Source: an uncultured Clostridia bacterium
GTDB taxonomy: Bacteria; Bacillota; Clostridia; Oscillospirales; Acutalibacteraceae
Assembly: GCA_944380885.1 (NCBI GenBank)
Contig: CALWIZ010000017.1
Location: 1 to 46,515 of the forward strand
DNA length: 46,515 bases
Direction of reading: 5' to 3'
A program made the position numbers and the translations under genes. Shown here in pieces: positions 1 to 8,451 of the stretch (position 1 is its first letter; every line of letters starts with the position of its first letter). The notes under the pieces are model-generated. The model saw only the letters and a list, made by a program, of their open reading frames with translations. It was not told the origin of the DNA and searched no databases.

Positions 1-258
1 CTTTTCTTATTTGTGAAGAAGGTGCCCGCGAAAAAGTTGGCATCTTTTTTAGTTCCTCTTTACAGGCAGGGCCTGGAGCCAAACGCGCTCCGGGCTCTTT
101 TCTTATTTGTGAAGAAGGTGCCCGCGAAAAAGTTGGCATCTTTTTTAGTTCCTCTTTACAGGCAGGGCCTGGAGCCAAACGCGCTCCGGGCTCTTTTCTT
201 ATTTGTGCAGAAGCTGCCCGCGTCCATATCGACATCTTTTTTAGTATCTCTTTACAGA
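1..258. repeat. 96-bp tandem repeat with terminator-like hairpins
   Basis: Two identical 96-bp units (1-96 and 97-192) are followed by a third, diverged partial copy (193-258). Each full unit ends in a GC-rich hairpin: left arm 71-79 and right arm 87-95, extendable to 69-97 with one more GC and one GU pair, 7-nt loop, then a TCTTTTCTT tract. The same hairpin recurs at 165-193. On the + strand this has the form of an intrinsic terminator. Because 96 is a multiple of three, an open frame runs through the array as a 32-residue repeat; no convincing ribosome binding site is visible and I do not regard it as a gene. The array may continue beyond the left edge. Its origin is unknown. Confidence 0.85.
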
Positions 259-280
259 AATTGACCGAATTTTGAGTAAT

Positions 281-336
281 AAAAAGAGTTCCGGCTGATC
301 TAACATTAAGTGTTAAATCAGCCGGAGTTTTTCTTT
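281..336. terminator. Intrinsic terminator, probably bidirectional
   Basis: Perfect 9-bp arms CCGGCTGAT (291-299) and ATCAGCCGG (317-325) enclose a loop that can itself pair (TAACA with TGTTA). An A-run lies before the stem and a T-run after it, so it could stop transcripts from either side. Between here and the transposase remains (337-480) I see nothing coding. Confidence 0.75.
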
Positions 337-369
337 ATGTGAATATGTCATATGAAAATGAACACCTGA

Positions 370-1017
370 GGGTACGGACATTTTTTAGACTGTTTATGCG
401 GCCAATTCAAGACTATGTATGTATTATGCTGCGCCCATATATCTCAAATATTGTTAAATCCGTTTTGTGTTATACCATATGTACTATGTGATAAATTAAC
501 GGATAAAGGGTGTCAATTGCGACTTCAAGTATTTTGTTCACTAAAAATGAATCCGGTGCTGTTCCCAGGTTCCGGCTTGCAATCATGCCGTCAAAACAGT
601 CGATAATATGAATTATATTTTTTTATGCGTTTTGCCGGTATTGTTAATTTTTCGCCTTCATAATACGGCGAGCGACTTTTTCAGAAACAGCTATTCCGAT
701 TTTCTTAAATTGGCAGTGTATACGCATATATCCATAACAATTTCTGTTTTCTTTAAAGAGCTGTATTATATCAATGCGTAATTCATAGTATTTATCCGGC
801 TTTTTCACGGCTTTTCGAGAGAACCATAATAATTTTGTTTATTAGCAAGCTTTCGTTAATATCACTTATACAAGGTGCTGTTTGACGGATAACCTAATAA
901 TGTAATCGTTGCTTGCACAGAACATAATCGTTCAAATTCCTTCAATGCAGTTTCAATTTGCTCTTTCATGCACATATTTCTCAACTCCTTTAGGAGTACA
1001 ACAATATGTCCGCGCCC
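370..1017 (-). mobile_element. Degenerate, internally deleted IS3-family element
   Basis: The sequence GGGTACGGACATTT at 370-383 is matched in inverted orientation at 1004-1017 (reverse complement GGGCGCGGACATAT), 11 of 14 positions. Between these ends lie fragments of both IS3-type genes in the correct order on the minus strand: an OrfA start about 30 bp inside the right end and OrfB pieces running towards the left end. At about 650 bp it is half the normal size of an IS3 element, so it is dead unless mobilised by an intact relative. Exact outer ends are uncertain because no target duplication was recognised. Confidence 0.65.
480..975 (-). pseudogene. IS3-family transposase remnants (OrfA and OrfB)
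   Basis: An OrfA start (ATG at 975, ribosome site AGGAG about 9 nt before it) gives 37 residues with the family pattern LLGYPSNSTLYK. A stop then falls where the family normally has Trp. Further along, 820-644 in another frame encodes an OrfB HTH_21-like stretch (YYELRIDIIQLF, YGYMRIH, then RRIMK). From 614 to about 480 a third piece resembles the start of the DDE integrase core (IDCFDGMIASRN). Stops, frame changes and deletions rule out a working transposase. The assignment is from reading the motifs, not from a search. Confidence 0.75.
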
Positions 1018-1188
1018 ACTACTCCGCTTAAAGGCTGCTGTTATCATTTTCCAAATGAACGAGCAAAAGATATCCGATAAGCCGTGCGTAAGTAAATTTT
1101 GTATTGGTATTACAAACAAAATAATTGATAAAGATTACTTTAGTGATTTTTTGAGGAATAATGCCAAGCCTTATAATTTTCTGAAAAA

Positions 1189-2688
1189 TCATCCGATATC
1201 ACTTTGTGAAATTATCTGTGATTCAAGTACTTTTTCAATCAAACTGCTTGCCTTATTAACCGTTTCCTCATTTGGATACATAACATAAGAATAAAATCCG
1301 GGCATCGAATACGTGGTGTTTGAACCGCCTTTTCCCGTAACCGCATATGTAAATATATCCCATTGACTCATTTCGTCAATTTGTCTTTGAATCAATTTTG
1401 TCATATTATCCGCGGACATATCGGTATTAAACATACCCTCAAGGCTGTCCAGTATTTCCGAATAACGCGTAATTATCTTTCCCTGCAGCATTTTTTGGAC
1501 AATGGCTTTGATAATCTGCATCTGATGATTTCCGCGAGCATTATCTCCGCTCGCATACGAATACCTGTCTCTTGCATAATGCAGAGCCTGATCTCCGTTC
1601 ATATGATTTTCGCCTTTTTTTATGCTGTACTTTTCAATATTTGAAGGCACATCTGCATCAGAGTAAATCGTAATTCCGCCGACGGTATCAACTAAAGTCT
1701 CAAACCCTGTGAAGTTTATCTGCGCGCAATAAGTAACCTTGCAGTCATACAACTCTTCCAGAGCCCGAGCAGAACATGAAAGTCCGTACAACCCGCAGTG
1801 TGTAAGTTTATCTAAAACACCGTTGCCCGCGGGGTTTGGCACATAATAATCGCGCGGTGTATTTACAAGCAAAACCTGATGCGTTTTGAAATTCACAACC
1901 GCCAAAATATTAACATCGCTTCTGCTTTTGGCAAGGTGTGTGCTACGGGTATCAGAACCGCTTAGATATACTACAAAAGGATCATATATCGACACATTTG
2001 GATCATCTTCTTTATTAAGCGGTTCGTTTTTCTCAATTGAAGAGTACTGCCATACAAGTTTGGTTTTTGAAGTGAAATCTTTGTATAAATCAATTTCCTG
2101 TATAAGATCTATATAAGAAACATATGTAACAATGGCTTTCACTTCTTTGTTGTAAAGGGCGTCCACTGTTTTAAAAACAGTATCAAAGCCTTTCGCAGAA
2201 AACGAATCTCCGATAATATTCTTTATTTCGCCGAGGGCGGAATTTACACCGTCAATATCACCGGAATCCTGAAATCCGAAACTGTAACCTGCTAAATCTT
2301 CAACTTTTTGAGCAGGATCATCTTTAAGTACATAAACCCCTATCAGAGATTCCGTGACATCGTTTGAGGTTATGGCGTCAAGCGTATTTCTGAATTTAAA
2401 CGAAACAAAAGATCCCGTTGCGGAAATCGCAATTAAAATTACAGACAAAACATACGCTGTGATTCTTTTGAATTTACTCTTAACTTCTTTATGTCTTATT
2501 TTATCAATAAATAATAGCAAAGCTATTAAAAATGTAATTATAAATATTGATGATGTCAAAGCGATAAAATATTTTATCGGTAATATTTGTACACTTCTCA
2601 CACTAAATAAAAAAATTGCATCGAAAATAACCAATATAAAAATTACAGCATATGGAACTGCGCGTCTGAATATCTTTGTTTTCTTCAT
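1189..2688 (-). CDS. LCP (LytR-CpsA-Psr) family wall-polymer ligase
   Basis: A 499-residue membrane protein. LCP enzymes move undecaprenyl-linked glycopolymers onto peptidoglycan outside the cell. Three hydrophobic segments (about residues 8-30, 38-62 and 77-97) precede an extracellular part. Residues 120-210 form an accessory region with a look of a solute-binding fold. The LCP core starts near residue 239, with the conserved SRSDVNIL and VNTPRDYYV segments carrying the usual Arg and Asp residues. The start at 2688 is preferred over one ten codons upstream because GGAAGG sits 7 nt before it. It lies beside the polysaccharide locus, so it is the likely anchor for that polymer. It is transcribed from its own promoter at 2719-2747. 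Family assignment is firm; substrate is inferred. Confidence 0.9.
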   Translation of the reverse strand: MKKTKIFRRAVPYAVIFILVIFDAIFLFSVRSVQILPIKYFIALTSSIFIITFLIALLLFIDKIRHKEVKSKFKRITAYVLSVILIAISATGSFVSFKFRNTLDAITSNDVTESLIGVYVLKDDPAQKVEDLAGYSFGFQDSGDIDGVNSALGEIKNIIGDSFSAKGFDTVFKTVDALYNKEVKAIVTYVSYIDLIQEIDLYKDFTSKTKLVWQYSSIEKNEPLNKEDDPNVSIYDPFVVYLSGSDTRSTHLAKSRSDVNILAVVNFKTHQVLLVNTPRDYYVPNPAGNGVLDKLTHCGLYGLSCSARALEELYDCKVTYCAQINFTGFETLVDTVGGITIYSDADVPSNIEKYSIKKGENHMNGDQALHYARDRYSYASGDNARGNHQMQIIKAIVQKMLQGKIITRYSEILDSLEGMFNTDMSADNMTKLIQRQIDEMSQWDIFTYAVTGKGGSNTTYSMPGFYSYVMYPNEETVNKASSLIEKVLESQIISQSDIG

Positions 2689-2718
2689 TTTAAAACCTTC
2701 CGACACTATAATACTCAT

Positions 2719-2747
2719 ATTATAACTTATATTTAAAATTAAATCAA
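2719..2747 (-). promoter_or_regulatory. Promoter of the LCP gene
   Basis: On the minus strand, TTGATT (2742-2747) and TATAAT (2719-2724) are separated by 17 bp. This is a vegetative sigma-A-type promoter giving a leader of roughly 25 nt before the LCP ribosome site. Confidence 0.75.
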
Positions 2748-2873
2748 ACTAAAAAACTTGTCTTGTAATTCTGCTTAGCCGCTTCCTTTACCTTTCCTGA
2801 TTTTGAGAGTTCTCCGTGAATACAAACAGCTTTGTGCCTTAATTGGGATTTTCATAAATGATTTATATTTAAG

Positions 2874-3734
2874 TCACCAAAGTTTTCTGTATTCGCCCGG
2901 AGTGATTCCCTCAATTTTTTTGAAAAGTCTTGCAAAGTAGTTGGCATCGGGTATGCCGCATATCAATGAAATTTTTTCGATAGTATAATCACTGAATCTC
3001 AGCAGTTTTTTGGCTTTTGTAATTCTCAGGTAAATAATGTATTCGTTAATCGTTGTGCCGAATTGCTCCTTGAACTTTTTTGTTAAATAAAATTTATTTA
3101 TAAAAAACTGTTTTTCAAGTAATGCAAGCGTAATTTTTTTGTCAAAGTTTTCATCAATATAATCCTTGACGGACTGCAAATTCTGTTTCGTCTTATTTAA
3201 ACGCTCATATTTTTGCTCGTATCTGGTGTCGCTCATCAGCAGCGTGACAAGATTTGCAAGTTTCTCAAAAATACGCATATCTCTGATATAATCCGAAGAA
3301 TCTGCAATACTATAAATATCATCAACAAGTTTGCAATAAGTTTCAGGATTTCTCGTATTAAAAACCGGTCTTCCTCCTCTTTCTGAAAATTTTTCATAAA
3401 TAGACTTCATATTCGGGCCGTTGAAATGAATCCATTTGAGAGTCCAAAGATCGTCTGACGAACAGTGAGTATAGGAATTACGGCAATCTACCAAAATCAC
3501 GTCTGATTTCTTCACGGAATATTCTTCGCCCTGATATTCGATCCTTCCGCTGCCGCTTTGAACTATAAAAAATAAAAATGACGATAAATTCTCACGGTGT
3601 GATAAGTGTGGTTTAATAGCAGACAATGTTCCGACTTCCTGAAGGTGAAGCAAATTTGTGCGGGCGAAAACCGAAGGAGTATATATAATTCTCTTTGACT
3701 GCACAAGTTCCTCCTGAAACATTGGTGTTTTCAA
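2874..3734 (-). CDS. AraC-family transcriptional regulator
   Basis: A 286-residue protein with the standard layout: an N-terminal cupin-like ligand domain (about residues 40-110, including the RIEYQGEEYSV strand pair) and a C-terminal double helix-turn-helix (about 185-286, ending in the family signature around FARLFKKIEGITPGEYRKLW). The start is a TTG at 3734 preceded by AGGTGA at 7-nt spacing; an ATG just upstream is in another frame and terminates after two codons. It is divergent from gmd-fcl-manC across 130 bp of AT-rich DNA, so control of GDP-fucose synthesis is the natural guess. The ligand is unknown; AraC proteins of this size usually sense sugars. Confidence 0.88.
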   Translation of the reverse strand: MKTPMFQEELVQSKRIIYTPSVFARTNLLHLQEVGTLSAIKPHLSHRENLSSFLFFIVQSGSGRIEYQGEEYSVKKSDVILVDCRNSYTHCSSDDLWTLKWIHFNGPNMKSIYEKFSERGGRPVFNTRNPETYCKLVDDIYSIADSSDYIRDMRIFEKLANLVTLLMSDTRYEQKYERLNKTKQNLQSVKDYIDENFDKKITLALLEKQFFINKFYLTKKFKEQFGTTINEYIIYLRITKAKKLLRFSDYTIEKISLICGIPDANYFARLFKKIEGITPGEYRKLW

Positions 3735-3864
3735 ACCATATCACCTCAAACGCATTATAACACATAAGTCAATATAATGCTATATTCAATCAAAATAATC
3801 TATTATATTAAAGCAATCTCAGTATTAAAATGTTTTTAAACTACACAGAAAAGAGTGAAATATA
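3735..3864. promoter_or_regulatory. Divergent intergenic control region (araC-type gene / gmd)
   Basis: A 130-bp very AT-rich gap between two divergent genes. It must hold the promoters for both the AraC-type gene and gmd, and probably the regulator's binding sites. Several TATAAT- or TATATT-like boxes are present (for example 3773-3778 on + and 3771-3776 on -), but none has a good -35 at correct spacing. That fits activator-dependent control but is not proof of it. Confidence 0.4.
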
Positions 3865-4911
3865 ATGAAAACAGCGCTTATAACCGGCATTACAGGACAG
3901 GACGGTTCCTATTTGGCCGAACTGCTGCTGGAAAAGGGATATGACGTTCACGGAATTGTCAGACGTGCCTCCATATCAAATACGGCTCGCATAGATCACA
4001 TTATAAAAAAAATCACACTGCATGACGGCGATCTTTCCGATTCATGCAGTCTGATTCGCATAATAAATCTTGTAAAACCCGATGAGATATACAACCTTGC
4101 GGCTCAGTCACATGTACAGGTAAGCTTTGATGTCCCTGAATATTCAGGCGACGTTGACGCGTTAGGAGTGCTGAGAGTACTTGAGGCGGTAAGAATACTC
4201 GGAATGGAAAAAAACTGCCGCGTTTATCAGGCTTCAACCTCCGAGCTTTTCGGCAAGGTTGAGGAAATACCGCAGCGTGAAACTACTCCTTTTCATCCGT
4301 ACAGTCCCTATGCGGTCGCAAAACAGTACGGATTTTGGATTGTCAAGGAATACCGTGAGGCTTACGGAATGTTTGCCGTAAACGGAATACTTTTCAATCA
4401 CGAATCAGAACGCCGCGGCGAAAACTTCGTCACGAGAAAAATAACGCTCGCTGCCGGCAGAATCGCCGAAGGAATACAAGACTGTCTTGAGCTCGGAAAT
4501 CTTGATTCACTGCGCGATTGGGGCTATGCGAAAGATTATGTTGAATGTATGTGGCTTATGCTTCAGCATGACACACCCGAGGATTTTGTCATAGCGACCG
4601 GAATACAGCATACAGTTCGTGATTTTACCGAAAAAGCATTTCTTGCAAACGGAATTGAGCTTGTCTGGAAAGGGAAAGGGCTTGATGAAAAAGGGTATGA
4701 TAAAAAAACAGGGAAAATGCTTGTATGCGTTAACCCTGAATGGTTCAGACCCACAGACGTGGACAATCTGCTGGGTGACCCCGAAAAGGCGAAAACCGTT
4801 CTCGGCTGGAATCCTCAGAAGACCTCGTATGAAGAATTGGTGCGGATTATGGCGGAGCATGACCGCGGAATCGCCGCTGAACAGGCACGTAATTTATGTA
4901 TTAAAGAGTGA
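3865..4911 (+). CDS. gmd: GDP-mannose 4,6-dehydratase
   Basis: Converts GDP-D-mannose to GDP-4-keto-6-deoxy-D-mannose, the first committed step of GDP-L-fucose synthesis. The 348-residue length is normal for the family. The NAD(P)-binding GITGQDG is at residues 8-14, the catalytic Thr/Glu lie in STSELFG (E127) and the Tyr-Lys pair is Y149/K153. The substrate region [15 protein letters not shown] is conserved. First gene of a + strand trio with fcl and manC. Confidence 0.96.
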   Translation: MKTALITGITGQDGSYLAELLLEKGYDVHGIVRRASISNTARIDHIIKKITLHDGDLSDSCSLIRIINLVKPDEIYNLAAQSHVQVSFDVPEYSGDVDALGVLRVLEAVRILGMEKNCRVYQASTSELFGKVEEIPQRETTPFHPYSPYAVAKQYGFWIVKEYREAYGMFAVNGILFNHESERRGENFVTRKITLAAGRIAEGIQDCLELGNLDSLRDWGYAKDYVECMWLMLQHDTPEDFVIATGIQHTVRDFTEKAFLANGIELVWKGKGLDEKGYDKKTGKMLVCVNPEWFRPTDVDNLLGDPEKAKTVLGWNPQKTSYEELVRIMAEHDRGIAAEQARNLCIKE

Positions 4912-4916
4912 GCATT

Positions 4917-5858
4917 ATGGAAAAAAATTCTAAAATATTTGTTGCGGGTCACCGCGGAATGGTTGGCTCTGCTATTGTAAGATATCTCAAAGCGCAGGGG
5001 TATACGAATATAATTACCCGTACACACGCTGAGCTTGATCTCATAAATCAACAGCAGGTAAATGAGTTTTTCGAAAAAGAAAAACCGGAATATGTTTTTC
5101 TTGCCGCGGCAAAGGTAGGCGGTATAGCGGCAAATGAAGCAGCCCTTGCCGATTTTATGTATGATAATATGATGCTTGAAATGAACGTAATACATTCTGC
5201 GTTTAAAACCGGCTGCAAAAAGCTTGAATTTCTGGGCTCTTCCTGTATTTATCCGCGTATGGCGCCTCAGCCTATGAAAGAAAGCTGCCTGCTCACAGGA
5301 GAGCTTGAAAAAACAAACGAGGCATACGCACTGGCTAAAATCAGCGGCCTTAAATACTGCGAGTTCCTCAACCGTCAGTACGGCACCGATTTCATTTCCG
5401 TAATGCCTACAAATTTGTACGGTCCGAACGATAATTACCATCCTACTCACAGTCATGTACTTCCGGCACTTATACGCCGCTTTCATGAAGCCAAAATAAG
5501 CGGTGATAAATATGTCACCTGCTGGGGAGACGGTACTCCTATGCGGGAATTTCTTTATGTTGACGATCTTGCGGAGCTGTGTGTATTCTTAATGAACAAT
5601 TACAGCGGAAACGAGACAGTAAACGCCGGTACAGGAAAAGAAATAAGCATAAAACAACTGACCGAGCTTGTCGCAAGGGTTGTCGGGTTTGACGGCGAAA
5701 TTCTTTGGGACAAAACAAAGCCGAACGGTACTCCGCGCAAGCTGCTTGATGTTTCAAAAGCCGAAAAGTTAGGCTGGCGGTACAAAACGGAGCTGGAAGA
5801 CGGAATCCGTATGGCATACAGGGACTTTCTCGATAACCCTTTCCGTGCGGAGCGTTGA
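4917..5858 (+). CDS. fcl: GDP-L-fucose synthase
   Basis: A 3,5-epimerase/4-reductase that turns the Gmd product into GDP-L-fucose using NADPH. The 313-residue short-chain dehydrogenase has the nucleotide motif GHRGMVG (residues 11-17) and the family active-site set: Ser in GSSC, C110, Y137, K141 and H180. The ATG at 4917 was preferred to a GTG three codons upstream because it gives the family's usual N-terminus and lies at good distance from AGAGTGA. It begins 5 nt after the gmd stop, so the two are co-translated. Also called wcaG. Confidence 0.96.
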   Translation: MEKNSKIFVAGHRGMVGSAIVRYLKAQGYTNIITRTHAELDLINQQQVNEFFEKEKPEYVFLAAAKVGGIAANEAALADFMYDNMMLEMNVIHSAFKTGCKKLEFLGSSCIYPRMAPQPMKESCLLTGELEKTNEAYALAKISGLKYCEFLNRQYGTDFISVMPTNLYGPNDNYHPTHSHVLPALIRRFHEAKISGDKYVTCWGDGTPMREFLYVDDLAELCVFLMNNYSGNETVNAGTGKEISIKQLTELVARVVGFDGEILWDKTKPNGTPRKLLDVSKAEKLGWRYKTELEDGIRMAYRDFLDNPFRAER

Positions 5859-5860
5859 AT

Positions 5861-7192
5861 ATGAATATAATTTTACTGTCAGGCGGCAGCGGAAAAAGAC
5901 TGTGGCCGCTTTCTAACGACATACGTTCAAAGCAATTTATAAAATTGTTCAAAAACGAAAAAAACGAATATGAATCCATGCTTCAGCGCGTATACCGGCA
6001 AATAAAAATTGTGGACCCCGGTGCGGATATAACTATTGCCACCGGCAAAAATCAGGTAAGCACTATTTTAAATCAAGTCGGAGAAAAGATTTCAGTTTGT
6101 GTTGAGCCTTGCAGACGCGACACTTTCCCGGCTATTGCTCTTGCCTGTGCTTTTTTAAGCGATGTCAAAGGTATTTCAGAAGATGAAGTGATAACAGTAT
6201 GTCCTGTTGACCCGTATGTTGAAGCCGATTATTTTAAAGCGGTTCATGCTTTGAGCGAACTGGCAAAAAACAGCGAATGCAATCTATCCCTTTTAGGTGT
6301 CGAACCTACCTATCCCAGTGCGAAATACGGATATATAATACCGGAAGCCGCCGATCGGGTAAGCCGCGTCAGAGCTTTTAAAGAAAAGCCCTCCGAAGAT
6401 GATGCGGCCGGTTATATTAAAGAGGGAGCGCTCTGGAACTGCGGTGTATTTGCTTTCAAACTCGGATATATGCTAAGAACCGCCCGAAGGCAAATTAAAT
6501 TCAAAGATTACAATGACCTGAAACAAAAATATAATTCCCTTGAGAAAATAAGCTTTGATTACGCTGTATCTGAAAAAGAAAAAAGCATACAAGTTCTTAG
6601 ATTTTCAGGCGACTGGAAAGATATAGGCACATGGAATACTTTTGCAGAAGAAATGTCTGAAAAAACAATCGGCAATGTGATTCTGGGGCCCGGAAGCGAT
6701 AACACGAATGTTATAAACGAGCTTAACATTCCGATACTTACAGTCGGTATAGCAAACGCTGTAATCGCCGCGAGCGGAGACGGTATTTTGGTTTCAAACA
6801 AAAAGCAAAGCAGTTATATAAAGCCTTTTGTAGACAGTATAGAACAAACGGTAATGTATGCGGAAAAATCATGGGGCAGTTTTACGGTGCTTGACTTGCA
6901 GGATGACAGCATGACAATAAAAATAAAGCTGAACAAAGGTCACGGTCTGCATTACCACAGCCACGAATTCCGCGACGAAGTATGGAATGTAGTGACGGGA
7001 ACCGGAAGAACGGTTATAGACGGAATAGTACGAACCGTACGTCCGGGGGATATAATACATTTGCCAGCCGGAAGCAAGCATACGGTTTATGCGTATACGG
7101 ACCTGAGCATAATCGAAATACAATTCGGTTCCGAAATAAGCGTACACGACAAAAAGAAATTTTACCTTGACCCCGAAATACTGGGAGAATAA
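5861..7192 (+). CDS. manC: Mannose-1-phosphate guanylyltransferase with cupin domain
   Basis: Makes GDP-mannose from mannose-1-phosphate and GTP, supplying Gmd. The N-terminal nucleotidyltransferase domain carries the signature GGSGKRLWP (residues 7-15). The C-terminal third is a cupin of the phosphomannose-isomerase type II class (LHYHSHEFRDEVWNVV, then LPAGSKHTVY). About 443 residues is somewhat short but complete. ATG at 5861 follows GGAG by 8 nt and lies 2 nt past the fcl stop. No phosphomannomutase (manB) is present here, so mannose-1-phosphate must come from an enzyme encoded elsewhere. Last gene before the terminator at 7191. Confidence 0.94.
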   Translation: MNIILLSGGSGKRLWPLSNDIRSKQFIKLFKNEKNEYESMLQRVYRQIKIVDPGADITIATGKNQVSTILNQVGEKISVCVEPCRRDTFPAIALACAFLSDVKGISEDEVITVCPVDPYVEADYFKAVHALSELAKNSECNLSLLGVEPTYPSAKYGYIIPEAADRVSRVRAFKEKPSEDDAAGYIKEGALWNCGVFAFKLGYMLRTARRQIKFKDYNDLKQKYNSLEKISFDYAVSEKEKSIQVLRFSGDWKDIGTWNTFAEEMSEKTIGNVILGPGSDNTNVINELNIPILTVGIANAVIAASGDGILVSNKKQSSYIKPFVDSIEQTVMYAEKSWGSFTVLDLQDDSMTIKIKLNKGHGLHYHSHEFRDEVWNVVTGTGRTVIDGIVRTVRPGDIIHLPAGSKHTVYAYTDLSIIEIQFGSEISVHDKKKFYLDPEILGE

Positions 7193-7241
7193 AAAAAGCG
7201 TCAGAAACGGCAGCAAATAATGCCTTTCTGACGCTTTTTTT
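7191..7241. terminator. Strong bidirectional terminator between converging operons
   Basis: A 17-bp perfect arm pair (A-run plus GCGTCAGAAA at 7191-7207, and TTTCTGACGC plus a T-run at 7225-7241) surrounds a 17-nt loop. The symmetric A-run and T-run make it work in both directions: it ends gmd-fcl-manC from the left and the long polysaccharide operon from the right. Confidence 0.95.
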
Positions 7242-7269
7242 ACTTTTAAGAAGGATCTGTCAGTCTCCG

Positions 7270-8424
7270 CTATTTTAATCCGATTTGCTCGAATATGTAT
7301 GATACATAATCGGTATAATCTTTGTCTATGCTGTTATATAAATTGAGCGAGTTAATAGCCTTTTTTCGTTTCGGAGTGAAAATTCTCATCCAACGTGCTA
7401 CCCAGCAGGCCGGCAATAAAACCGGCGCCTTTTTAAGCACAGGAAACTGGTTTTTCATAATTCGGTATTCGGGTATTACAAAATGAAAATTTCTCGCCAG
7501 CTTATGACGGGTCATATTTCCGCTGTTTTTTAATTTTATGGCATTCTGTATTTTGGTATTCCCGTAAATACCCGAGCCTAAAATATAGTCTGTTACTTTA
7601 CGGTCGTCCTGTGTAGGAGTTACGCCGTCAAACCATGTCTGCGTCAAATGCAGTATGCTTTTCTCAAATTTCAGCAGCCCTATATCATCAAGTATACGCT
7701 CCGCTTTAGGCCTGTCAAATTCTTTCGGGGCGAACCGATTATATATGTATATGTCAAACGCGTTTCGTATTCCGCTTCCGTATCTTGAAAAATGTTTAGC
7801 GAAGTGCGCAATCATATAAGCATAAAAATCTTCCTCCGTCATTCTATACTCATATTCTTTTCCGTCAACAGGTAAAACTCGGTCCCATATTTTATCAAAA
7901 TAATCATTGTACTCCGTTCTTTCATCAAAAAGATTCTTATGAAGTTCAACTGCCAGCACATTTGATTTTTTGAAATTCATAGTTACGCCGCCGTCTTTAT
8001 CGTAACGGTAGCCTATGCTCTGCATAACATTAAGCTTGGTTTCTTCGTCGGACTGCACCAGAATATCAATATCACAGCTTGTCCTCAGATACTCCTCCGG
8101 ATAATATCTGCGCATAATACTGCCCTTCAGCACCATATGAGGAATTCTTGCCTTTTCAAGAGCCGCGCAGATAACGGGAAGCTCGTTTTTCTGCATTAGA
8201 TATTGATAAATTTCTTTTTCCGATTTCCTGTCGAAAGCAGACAATGCTTCTTGATTCGCCCGAACACCGCACTTATGTATTCCCGAAGAGATTATTCCCA
8301 CTATGGAATTTTTTTCGGCGACACTCAAAAGCTCGGGGTAATCGGTTTCACTCAAGTCACAGTCATATTTTAAATCAAAAAGCGCGGAGCCTGAAAATTT
8401 TATAACTGCCTCGGTTCTGTCCAT
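7270..8424 (-). CDS. Nucleotidyltransferase-fold family protein (NTP_transf_5-like)
   Basis: A 384-residue soluble protein resembling the uncharacterised NTP_transf_5 family common in exopolysaccharide loci. The visible signature is HMVLKGSIMRRYYP followed by RTSCDIDILV near residues 100-125, the Asp-x-Asp of the Pol-beta nucleotidyltransferase fold. Downstream is an alpha-helical half with HKNLFDE and MIAHFAKHF blocks. Its substrate is unknown; it may put a nucleotide or phosphate-containing group on a sugar. The start at 8424 follows AAAGGAG; an ATG seven codons upstream lacks this. It is the last gene of the 20-gene operon and a distant paralogue of the gene at 21578. Confidence 0.65.
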   Translation of the reverse strand: MDRTEAVIKFSGSALFDLKYDCDLSETDYPELLSVAEKNSIVGIISSGIHKCGVRANQEALSAFDRKSEKEIYQYLMQKNELPVICAALEKARIPHMVLKGSIMRRYYPEEYLRTSCDIDILVQSDEETKLNVMQSIGYRYDKDGGVTMNFKKSNVLAVELHKNLFDERTEYNDYFDKIWDRVLPVDGKEYEYRMTEEDFYAYMIAHFAKHFSRYGSGIRNAFDIYIYNRFAPKEFDRPKAERILDDIGLLKFEKSILHLTQTWFDGVTPTQDDRKVTDYILGSGIYGNTKIQNAIKLKNSGNMTRHKLARNFHFVIPEYRIMKNQFPVLKKAPVLLPACWVARWMRIFTPKRKKAINSLNLYNSIDKDYTDYVSYIFEQIGLK

Positions 8425-8451
8425 CGGCAAAACTCCTTTCAGCATTTATAT

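Noticed and set aside
1..258. CRISPR array
   Set aside because: The unit is 96 bp with no alternation of short repeat and unique spacer, and no cas gene is near.
13..264. Open frame with a 32-residue repeated peptide
   Set aside because: It simply follows the 96-bp DNA repeat, which is a multiple of three. No convincing ribosome site, and hairpins with T-tracts interrupt it.
337..479. Small gene 415-606 or a regulatory RNA
   Set aside because: The sequence overlaps the decayed IS3 transposase on the other strand and shows no start signal or stable fold apart from the terminator upstream.
968..1288. Possible 106-residue gene on the + strand
   Set aside because: It lies antisense to the transposase start and the LCP 3' end, has no ribosome site and no recognisable protein features.
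4815..5486. A 223-residue open frame antisense to gmd/fcl
   Set aside because: It is complementary to two firmly identified enzymes, lacks a ribosome site and has atypical composition.
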